Assembly (NCBI GenBank): GCA_018816205.1
Contig: JAHIWJ010000019.1
Span: 1 to 5,605, forward strand
Origin: Nanobdellota archaeon
GTDB lineage: Archaea > Nanobdellota > Nanobdellia > Pacearchaeales > GW2011-AR1
Length of the DNA: 5,605 nucleotides
Direction: 5' to 3'
Shown here: positions 1 through 4,595 of the stretch, piece after piece
How the letters are laid out: each line of letters begins with the position of its first letter
Position numbering within the stretch: the stretch's first letter is position 1
The notes under the pieces: model-generated
The model's database searches: none
Told to the model about the DNA's origin: nothing
Seen by the model: only the letters and a program-made list of their open reading frames with translations
Made by a program: the position numbers and the translations under genes

Positions 1-340
1 CAAGCCTCAATCTGAACTAAGCTGCAGTTTATGAGATTAGCTTCCCCTCTCGGGGTCGCAGCCCTTTGAATGCAGCATTGCCGCGCGCGTGTAGCCCAGG
101 GTATTCGGGATGTACTCACCTAACGTAGCCCGCACCTTCCTCCTTGTTGCCAAGGCAGTCTATACATTGTTCTTGCAAATGTACATACGGGTCTCGCCTG
201 TTACCTGATTTAACAGATCATCTCACGACACAGGCTGACGTTGGCCATGCATCTCCTCTCAGCGTGTCAGGTAAGCCCTTCAGACTGACCTTCATTCTGC
301 TGTCGATCCTGGTGAGGTTCACGGTGTAGAATCTAATTGA
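1..340 (-). rRNA. 16S rRNA, 3' exon (partial, runs off the left edge)
   Basis: Read on the minus strand this is SSU rRNA from about E. coli position 956 to about 1306. Recognisable conserved stretches are the ACCGTGAACCTCACC segment just inside the exon, GCATGGCC..CGTCAGC (E. coli ~1047-1064 region), GGTAACAGGCGAGACCC (~1100 region), GGAGGAAGGTGCGGGC (~1180 region) and GGGCTACACGCG (~1220 region). The exon begins at position 340 (U), directly after the intron's terminal G at 341. Joining it to the 5' exon gives ..GUGCGGU|UCAAUUAG.., the usual archaeal GCGGTTCAATT run. The decoding-site 3' end and anti-Shine-Dalgarno lie outside the window. The E. coli numbering is a manual alignment; the rRNA identity itself is secure. 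Confidence 0.95.
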
Positions 341-342
341 CA

Positions 343-414
343 TTTGTGTTACACAAAATTATAAAATAATTTTGGGATTAATACTTCTATTAATCGCTGT
401 ATGTCTCCATACAG
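343..414 (-). other. Intron P9 domain: series of hairpins before the 3' splice site
   Basis: Between P7 3' and the terminal G, the minus-strand RNA forms consecutive perfect hairpins. CUGUAUG/CAUACAG (414-397) is closed by a GAGA loop, a GNRA tetraloop. GAUUAAUA/UAUUAAUC (395-376) has a GAAG loop. CAAAAUUA/UAAUUUUG (374-354) has a 5-nt loop. A small UUGUG/CACAA hairpin (356-344) shares three bases with the previous one, so the last two compete. They correspond to P9 and P9.x elements of a group I intron. They position the 3' splice site, and the GNRA loop is a possible tertiary-contact element. Confidence 0.8.
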
Positions 415-417
415 ATC

Positions 418-439
418 GGACTATATCTTTACAATTTAA
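418..439 (-). other. Group I core: P8 3' strand, J8/7 and P7 3' strand (S element)
   Basis: The minus strand reads UUAAAUUGU (P8 3', 439-431), AAAGAUA (J8/7, 430-424) and UAGUC (P7 3', 423-419). The run AAGAUAUAGUCC (429-418) matches the classical group I S consensus exactly. It pairs with the R element at 1061-1083, forming the guanosine-binding helix P7. The segment overlaps the last three sense codons and the stop of the NYN gene, so these bases are under both protein and RNA constraint. Confidence 0.9.
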
Positions 440-962
440 CTTCTTCAACGAAACCGCTGTTTATTAGGATAGTTTTAGTTGCAACAGTTTTCAGATGATA
501 TGAAATCATTTTGCTGTTGCCTATTGCAACATAAATGATTTTCTTCTCAAATCGCTCAACTGCTGCCTTGACTGCCCCAGAGAAATCTCCATCATTAGAA
601 ACGATAAATGCTTCGTCATAAAGATTTGCTTGAGCATCTAAAACAAGATCAAGCGCTAAATTTACATCTGTTGCTTTTTCAACAAAATAGACATTTCCGT
701 CTTGTTTTCTTTTTTCGAGTCTGCCGAAGACAATGTTTAGGTTCTTTATACTTCTCAACTTTGCAATGAAACGTTGTTGAATTGCGAACAACTTCGGATT
801 TCTCTCGCTATCAACTGATGCAATATAGTAATTAATTTTTACTAAATCATTTTCACCAGCTAATTTTTTGCAAAACTTTTCAACATCTATCTTGGTAGTA
901 AATTTCTTCTTTAAGGAAAAATAAAAATTACTGCCATCAATGTAAATGGCGATTCTTTTCAT
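429..962 (-). CDS. NYN domain (LabA/DUF88-like) PIN-fold nuclease-type protein encoded inside the 16S intron
   Basis: The 177-residue protein is a single NYN/PIN-like domain. It starts on a beta strand ending in IDGSN (D9, N12), followed by a helical section. Next comes EKATDVNLALDLV (K96, D99, D105), then FIVSNDGDF (S122, N123, D124, D126). These acidic residues match the metal-binding set of NYN proteins, a PIN/FEN-like superfamily whose characterised members are mostly ribonucleases. Length is typical for a stand-alone LabA/DUF88 protein. It lies in the P8 loop of the group I intron, on the rRNA strand. Its last codons (V-K-L-stop) form the P8 3' strand and run into the S element. No Shine-Dalgarno precedes the ATG; a stem-loop lies 14 nt upstream and a weak TATA-like CTATTTAAG at about 1033-1041. 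No homing-endonuclease motif is visible. An RNA-processing, maturase-like, homing-related or passenger role is inference only. Confidence 0.9.
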   Translation of the reverse strand: MKRIAIYIDGSNFYFSLKKKFTTKIDVEKFCKKLAGENDLVKINYYIASVDSERNPKLFAIQQRFIAKLRSIKNLNIVFGRLEKRKQDGNVYFVEKATDVNLALDLVLDAQANLYDEAFIVSNDGDFSGAVKAAVERFEKKIIYVAIGNSKMISYHLKTVATKTILINSGFVEEVKL

Positions 963-976
963 GATAAAATTAAAAG

Positions 977-1002
977 CATGGGGTTAGTTTCCTATCCCCA
1001 TG
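977..1002 (-). other. GAAA-capped stem-loop just upstream of the NYN start
   Basis: In the minus-strand RNA, CAUGGGG (1002-996) pairs with CCCCAUG (983-977). A single A/A mismatch (995/984) separates this from an inner UAG/CUA stem closed by a GAAA tetraloop (991-988). It lies in the P8 insertion, 14 nt before the NYN ATG. It may be a peripheral P8 helix that docks by its GNRA loop, or an element affecting stability or translation of the intron mRNA. It is far stronger than its AT-rich surroundings. Confidence 0.75.
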
Positions 1003-1060
1003 GAGTTTAGTAACATTACCATGAATTTAACACTTAAATAGTTTTCGTTGATTAAATTGT

Positions 1061-1083
1061 GTCTGGCATGTAGTCTCTGAGGG
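1061..1083 (-). other. Group I core: R element (P6 3', J6/7, P7 5', P3 3')
   Basis: The minus strand here contains CCCUCAGAGACUACAUG followed by CCAGAC, an excellent match to the group I R consensus (UCAGAGACUA). CCC closes P6. GACUA (1075-1071) is P7 5' and pairs with UAGUC in the S element. GCCAGA (1067-1062) is P3 3' and pairs with UCUGGC at 1490-1485. Confidence 0.92.
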
Positions 1084-1093
1084 TTCTAGAAAA

Positions 1094-1339
1094 TTAATTG
1101 TTTGAAGCTGAATCTCTATTCCTTAGTTCTCCATTTAGGGCAGCTATCTCGGTACCTATTTTTTCTAAGGTACCAATGTAACCCCAATGAACATTTGAAA
1201 AGTCTCCTCCAGTACCTAGAATTTTATTAGCAAAATCCCTGTATTCTGAGTCTACTGCCCTTTTATGTACTTCCAAGTATCTCAGCCTATCACCTATCTC
1301 CATTAGGGACATTTCTCCGATGGTTCTTTGTTCTGTCAT
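1094..1339 (-). CDS. Small hypothetical helical protein in the P6a loop of the 16S intron
   Basis: The 81-residue product is of unknown function and I do not recognise a family. It appears to be a helical hairpin. A charged, heptad-like segment (about residues 11-42, SLMEIGDRLRYLEVHK onward) is followed by a glycine turn (LGTGGDFSN). A second amphipathic helix spans about residues 50-75 (HWGYIGTLEKIGTEIAAL). There is no signal peptide, membrane segment or nuclease motif. The frame is placed precisely: its TAA (1096-1094) directly abuts the UUUUCUAG strand of P6a (1093-1086), and its ATG lies 35 nt inside the partner strand (1382-1375). That placement, leaving the catalytic RNA intact, argues that it is a real gene. 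A weak GGAAG lies about 15 nt before the ATG. It is on the same strand as the NYN gene, about 130 nt away, and could act with it; this is inference. Confidence 0.65.
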   Translation of the reverse strand: MTEQRTIGEMSLMEIGDRLRYLEVHKRAVDSEYRDFANKILGTGGDFSNVHWGYIGTLEKIGTEIAALNGELRNRDSASNN

Positions 1340-1384
1340 AAAATTTCGAACTTTCTTCCTTGTTTAAACTTTACTTTTCTAGTC

Positions 1385-1490
1385 TTCCCTGCGGATTTTC
1401 TCTATCGTTTAGATTTTTAGGGTTCGCCATCTTCTTGCGAGGATGGTAGCCTACTAAACGCCTAACGAGACGTTCCCGCATATAGCCAGA
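1385..1490 (-). other. Group I core: P3 5', P element, P5 domain and Q element
   Basis: UCUGGC (1490-1485) is P3 5'. UAUAUGCGGGAA (1484-1473) is the P element and AAAUCCGCAGGGAA (1398-1385) the Q element; UGCGG pairs with CCGCA as P4. Between them lies an extended P5. CGUUUAG (1460-1454) pairs with CUAAACG (1412-1406), and the domain is capped by a P5a hairpin CCAUC/GAUGG (1446-1442 with 1431-1427). Confidence 0.88.
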
Positions 1491-1556
1491 TTTTTTCCCT
1501 TACCAATTTATTGGCATAATTGATAAGACTCCGACGCGATTCTATCGTCGGCTGTC

Positions 1557-1580
1557 GTGCAGCTATTAGTCTAACCGCAC
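1557..1580 (-). other. 5' splice site, P1 and internal guide sequence
   Basis: Exon GUGCGGU (1580-1574) pairs over seven bases with intron GCUGCAC (1563-1557), separated by a 10-nt loop. The last exon base U pairs with G as the conserved group I U.G wobble, which fixes the 5' splice site between 1574 and 1573. The P1 loop contains CUAAU, which can pair with AUUAG in the 3' exon (337-333) as an imperfectly placed P10. Confidence 0.85.
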
Positions 1581-2467
1581 GCGTCACTGGTTGTAGTATC
1601 CCGCCGCCTATTCCTTTAAGTTTCGGTCTTGCGACTATACTTCCCAGGTAGCACACTCTCCGACTTCTCTACAGCACTGATACCTCTCGAGGAGGTACCA
1701 ATGTTTAGTGTGCAGTGTTTACTGCTAGGACTACACGGGTATCTAATCCGTTTTGCGACCCTAGCCTTCATCCCTCACTGTCAGATCCGTTCTCGTAAAG
1801 TGCCTTCGCTGTCGTTAGTCCAGTAAGGATCAACGCATTTTACCGCTACCCTAACTGTACTCTTTACGTCTCCCGGTCTCTAGCAATGCAGTATCTCATG
1901 CCCGCCTGACCCTTAAGAGGCCAGATTTCACATGAGACTTACGAAACAAGCTACGGATGTTTTAGACCCAATAAACGCGGCTGCTACTTGGACCGCTGGT
2001 ATTACCGCGGCGGCTGGCACCAGTCTTACCCAGTCCTTATTCGCCAGACTTTTTACATCCGGCAAAAGCGTTTCAATTATAGAAACGCACTCTGGCTTGC
2101 TCTGTCACACTTTCGTGTATTGCAAAAGTTTCCCGACTGCTGCACCCCGTAGGGCTGGGAATAGTGTCTCAGATTCCCTCTCAGGGCTTCTCCGCTAAGA
2201 GCCCTTACTGATCGAAGCCTTGGTGGGCCATTACCCCGCCAACAAGCTAATCAGCCGCAGCCCCATCCTAGCTTGAGAGATAGGACATTCCAGTCACCAT
2301 CTCCTATCGAATATTAGAGTCAGTTTCCCGACGTTATCTCCGATGTTAGGGCAGGTTAGCTACGTGTTACTGAGCAGTTCGCCCTTCATTTCTTACGAAA
2401 CAAAAAAGACTTGCATGTCTAATTGCAAACCAGATAGCAGCAGCCCCCAGCAGGATCAACTGGATTT
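1574..2467 (-). rRNA. 16S rRNA, 5' exon
   Basis: The minus strand begins at about 2467 with AATCCAGTTGATCCTGCTGG, the archaeal SSU 5' end. It continues through GTGCCAGCCGCCGCGGTAA (530 region, 2020-2002), ATTAGATACCCGTGTAGTCC (790 region, about 1748-1729) and AAACTTAAAGGAATAGGCGG (907-926 region, 1623-1604). It ends at the group I 5' splice site. Spacing between landmarks (397 nt between the E. coli 515 and 907 equivalents, against 392 in E. coli) shows no second insertion in that part. The 5' section is shorter than in E. coli, as usual for archaea. Two positions in the 907-930 region differ from the near-universal sequence (ATTGGCGG reads ATAGGCGG, and GGCGGGGG reads GGCGGCGG). The exact 5' end may be off by a few bases. 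Confidence 0.96.
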
Positions 2468-2487
2468 CTCCTGATTTTTTGAATTAT

Positions 2488-2506
2488 AAGATTTCCAAAG
2501 AATCTT
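2488..2506 (-). other. Small stem-loop in the 16S leader
   Basis: AAGAUU and AAUCUU (6 bp, 7-nt loop) lie about 20 nt upstream of the mature 16S 5' end. They could be part of the pre-16S processing structure. The downstream partner of the classical processing stem is outside the window, so this cannot be tested here. Confidence 0.35.
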
Positions 2507-2542
2507 GATCCTAACGTTTGCTCTGCTCCTCCGTTTATTAAA

Positions 2543-2550
2543 GTTTATAG
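2543..2550 (-). promoter_or_regulatory. Candidate TATA box for the rRNA transcript (proximal)
   Basis: CTATAAAC, preceded by purine-rich TAAAC on the minus strand, would place transcription start near 2521, giving a leader of about 55 nt before 16S. A second candidate lies at 2705-2712; the sequence alone cannot decide between them. Confidence 0.4.
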
Positions 2551-2571
2551 GTTTAGAATTACTACTCAACG

Positions 2572-2600
2572 CTTGCATACCTCATACCTTAATATGCAAG
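2572..2600. repeat. Inverted repeat CTTGCATA / TATGCAAG
   Basis: Perfect 8-base arms (2572-2579 and 2593-2600) flank a 13-base spacer that itself contains an imperfect repeat (ATACCTCATACC). It lies between the distal and proximal candidate rRNA TATA boxes. It could be an operator or a leader hairpin, but no T-run follows, so it does not look like an intrinsic terminator. Confidence 0.5.
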
Positions 2601-2643
2601 AGCCGGTTTTGTAGTTACGATTGTGAATTCGGAACTTACCGAC

Positions 2644-2673
2644 GTTAACATTAAGGCACTCATTAAAGTTAAC
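2644..2673. repeat. GTTAAC dyad upstream of the 16S gene
   Basis: GTTAACaTTAA (2644-2654) and TTAAaGTTAAC (2663-2673) form an 11-base dyad with one mismatch around an 8-base centre. The unit GTTAACATT also occurs as an exact direct repeat (2644 and 2668, 24 bases apart, near two helical turns). Position just downstream of the distal TATA candidate would suit a regulator site or a leader hairpin. No function is demonstrated. Confidence 0.45.
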
Positions 2674-2704
2674 ATTTTGTGTAGTTTGCTTAGAAAAAAT
2701 TGGT

Positions 2705-2712
2705 ATTTAAAT
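2705..2712 (-). promoter_or_regulatory. Candidate TATA box (distal), palindromic ATTTAAAT
   Basis: ATTTAAAT, within CATTTAAATACC on the minus strand, is a good archaeal TATA match just past the end of the phosphatase gene. It predicts initiation near 2683 and a leader of roughly 215 nt to mature 16S. A T6 run (minus strand, about 2700-2695) follows and could instead mark the end of the phosphatase transcript. Confidence 0.4.
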
Positions 2713-2725
2713 GTTGCGGGGGATT

Positions 2726-3451
2726 TCAGACGGTTTGCCTTACTTGAATTGCTCCGCCTTGTGCAGAAACTGGCGCCCACGCACCATTTAATCTTTCAAG
2801 GGTAAAATATTTTCCTCTATCAAGATACGTATCACTTCTTCCAGAAAATGCTTTTACAAATTCCCCGGTGTAACCTTCATGACCAACTAGAAGATGTGTT
2901 TCAGGCCCATTAAGGTCTGCAAGAACTGCTCTGAATCTCTTTAAAGTAGACTGATATGGCTCAAAAGATTCAATTCTGGCAATAACTGAAGGAGGAAGCA
3001 GCCTCCTTGCTCTTTCAGGTAAGTGAAGATGCCTGTCTTGCCTAAAGTAAAGGGGTATGATTAATCTTTCTGGGTTGGTTACTGCCGAGTCGATTTCTAA
3101 TTCGCCCCCATCATAAAAGATTTTTCCGCCAGATACTAAAGGATAAAATAGATCCCACTCAAAGTTCTCTACCTCGTTTAAACGTGAGTCTTCAACAATG
3201 CCCTCTGGAATTTCAACCCCAGATCTTGATAATTCTTCACTTGCGATTTTTGCTGTGTAGAGTGTTCTTCCATATCTTGATGAGCGTATTTTTACAGCTT
3301 TTCCCCTGTTTCTTAAAACGTGCTGTGCAAGGTCTCCTGCTGTTGCTCTGACTACGGCTATTCCTTCAGGGGTTAGATCGTTAGCTTCCCCTAGGTCGAC
3401 TATCCCTTGCTTGTATTCTGTCAAACCGTGTCTTAATACATGTGCTTGCAT
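2726..3451 (-). CDS. Histidine phosphatase superfamily (phosphoglycerate mutase-like) protein
   Basis: The 241-residue protein has the superfamily signature. The N-terminal LRHGLTEY has catalytic R7-H8-G9 and E12, with H8 expected to be phosphorylated. SSRYGRTLYTA (R59, R62, T63, A67) fits the second phosphate-pocket segment. DSRLNEVENFEWDLF (R90, E93) fits the acid/base region of branch-1 enzymes. LLVGHEGYTGEF carries the second catalytic histidine (H191). There is no signal peptide, so it is probably cytoplasmic. Substrate cannot be told from sequence: phosphosugar, nucleotide or phosphoprotein phosphatase are all possible, and a true glycolytic mutase is less likely. The ATG at 3451 is chosen because the RHG motif begins six residues later and a TATA-like box is centred about 25 bases upstream, fitting a leaderless mRNA. 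It is divergent from the kinase gene and may share its promoter. Confidence 0.9.
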   Translation of the reverse strand: MQAHVLRHGLTEYKQGIVDLGEANDLTPEGIAVVRATAGDLAQHVLRNRGKAVKIRSSRYGRTLYTAKIASEELSRSGVEIPEGIVEDSRLNEVENFEWDLFYPLVSGGKIFYDGGELEIDSAVTNPERLIIPLYFRQDRHLHLPERARRLLPPSVIARIESFEPYQSTLKRFRAVLADLNGPETHLLVGHEGYTGEFVKAFSGRSDTYLDRGKYFTLERLNGAWAPVSAQGGAIQVRQTV

Positions 3452-3466
3452 AAAGAGTCGCTACGA

Positions 3467-3486
3467 GAAAGTTTTAAAAGTCTTTC
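3467..3486. promoter_or_regulatory. Symmetric divergent promoter (BRE-TATA-BRE)
   Basis: The 49-base spacer between two divergent ATGs (3451 minus, 3501 plus) contains GAAAG (3467-3471), TTTTAAAA (3472-3479), GT and CTTTC (3482-3486). The TATA-like octamer is a perfect palindrome. Each direction has a purine-rich GAAAG BRE-like motif 5' of it. Its centre (3475.5) is 25.5 bases from the forward ATG and 24.5 from the reverse ATG, the spacing expected for leaderless initiation at or beside each start codon. Neither gene has a Shine-Dalgarno sequence. Confidence 0.7.
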
Positions 3487-3500
3487 GGTTAACTAAAATT

Positions 3501-4595
3501 ATGGACAAAGAAGAAATATCAAGGGTTCTTTCAGAGAAGCTTGGAAAAGAAGTTAAGGTCAAGGATATGATTCTAGTTGGTTCTGGTTATCATTCTAATG
3601 GATACAAGCTTGTTACTGAGGAAGGTGAAAAATATTTTCTTAAGCAGATAAAGTCTCATGACCTTGGTTTTGAATTCCCTGAAAGAAAAGTTGCATCCCT
3701 GCTTTTGAGCCATTCTATGGCAAATAGGGCCGGACTTTCTCCTAAATCCCTGGGAGTAATCTTGAAAAATGAAAAAATGGAGTTTCTTCCTGAATTGAGC
3801 GAAGACACTCAAATTTTTCAGATACAAGAGTATGGGGGTGAAGGAAAAAGTTATTTGACCATTTTGGATGAAAAGAAGAATAAAACCGAAATTGATCAAG
3901 AGGATGTTTACGAGATCGAAAAGATAGTCGATTATATTTCGGCAATTCATAAAATAAAACATCCGAGCAGCGATGAAAAGCAACTGACTGCTGTTTATAA
4001 TGATAACATAAGAAATGTTATTGGGCATCAAGAGTATATGTTAATGCTTTTGCATAGCATTGATGAATCAAATCCGATAATCCCTCCAGAAAAACAAGGT
4101 GAATTTTTGTCTTTGATGTTGGAAAACATGCATTACTTCAAAGATCGCCCTGTCGCGGTGTGGACAAAAAATCCGACATCGTCAAGGGAGAAGACATCGG
4201 GGTTGCATGTCCCTTAAAGGGTTAGATCACTGCATGGGGACTTTTGGGGAGCCAATGTGTTTTTTAAAGAGGGTGGAGAGATGTTTGTTGTGGATTACTC
4301 TAGAATGCCTTGGGGCGAGCCTGGTTTTGATGTTGGCTTTTGGGTTTCTCAGTATCTTTTGAATTATCACAAATACAAAAATGATTACTTTAGGAAATTG
4401 GGACAGTTATTCTTAGATAAGTATGTTGAAAGAACTGGTGATAAAGAGATTGTTAAGACAATGGTTTATAGCCTTGGGCTTATATCTGTCATGTATTCCT
4501 CTAGCACATGGGTTCCTGGAATTGATGATGGTGTTAGAAAGTCTTTTTATGAACATATTACAGAAATGTTAAAAAGAAAAGAGTTTTTCTGGTGA
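3501..4595 (+). pseudogene. Aminoglycoside phosphotransferase/choline-kinase-like protein, frame disrupted by two compensating shifts
   Basis: Reconstructed length is about 364 residues. The N-lobe has a glycine-containing loop (ILVGSGYHSNGYKL), the ATP-binding lysine in YFLKQIK (K49 from the ATG at 3501) and a following helix (PERKVASLL). The C-lobe has the catalytic loop LHGDFWGANV (4230-4259) and metal-binding D in VVDYSRMPWGEPGFD (D at 4293). The plus frame stops at TAA 4215-4217, before the catalytic loop, although N- and C-terminal parts share one frame. Between A6 (4166-4171) and AAAGGG (4216-4221) the -1 frame gives a plausible link, KKSDIVKGEDIGVACPLK. One missing A and one extra G or A would explain it. 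Substrate is unknown; the family phosphorylates small molecules in the cytoplasm. The ATG at 3501 fits the leaderless promoter; an upstream in-frame ATG at 3411 would overlap the phosphatase gene. The gene ends flush against rps2. Confidence 0.8.

Larger units (their letters stand above)
341..1573 (-). other. Group I self-splicing intron in the 16S rRNA gene, with two ORFs
   Basis: This 1,233-nt insertion interrupts 16S after E. coli-equivalent U955 (manual alignment). A full group I core can be paired by hand. P1 pairs exon GUGCGGU (1580-1574) with guide GCUGCAC (1563-1557), with U.G at the splice site. P2 is CCGACG/CGUCGG (1551-1546 with 1536-1531). P3 is UCUGGC (1490-1485) with GCCAGA (1067-1062). 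P4 is UGCGG (1480-1476) with CCGCA (1394-1390). P5 is CGUUUAG/CUAAACG (1460-1454 with 1412-1406). P6 is GGG/CCC, and P6a is CUAGAAAA/UUUUCUAG. P7 is GACUA (1075-1071) with UAGUC (423-419). P8 is ACAAUUUAA (1060-1052) with UUAAAUUGU (439-431). A P9 hairpin series and a final G (341) follow. Group I introns are known in archaeal rRNA genes, although the classical archaeal rRNA introns are bulge-helix-bulge type. The ORFs sit in P6a and P8, away from the catalytic core. I did not assign a structural subgroup. Confidence 0.93.

Noticed and set aside
144..329. Plus-strand open frame of about 61 codons
   Set aside because: It lies antisense to the conserved 16S 3' exon and has no protein features.
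341..1573. Bulge-helix-bulge archaeal intron with a LAGLIDADG endonuclease
   Set aside because: The group I P, Q, R and S elements and a U.G P1 are clear, and neither ORF contains a LAGLIDADG, GIY-YIG or HNH motif.
1462..2198. Several open frames of 64-88 codons on both strands
   Set aside because: All fall on the 16S 5' exon and the structured start of the intron; the rRNA identity explains the sequence.
2589..2805. Two overlapping open frames (2589-2780 minus, 2623-2805 plus)
   Set aside because: They overlap the 3' end of the phosphatase gene and the rRNA upstream region, lack motifs, and are better explained by chance in AT-rich DNA.
3411..3500. Upstream start for the kinase at 3411
   Set aside because: It would add 30 residues overlapping the phosphatase gene and the promoter; the ATG at 3501 fits the TATA spacing and the start of the domain.
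3573..4031. Minus-strand frames antisense to the kinase (152 and 67 codons)
   Set aside because: The plus strand has clear kinase motifs; the antisense frames are shadows with skewed composition.
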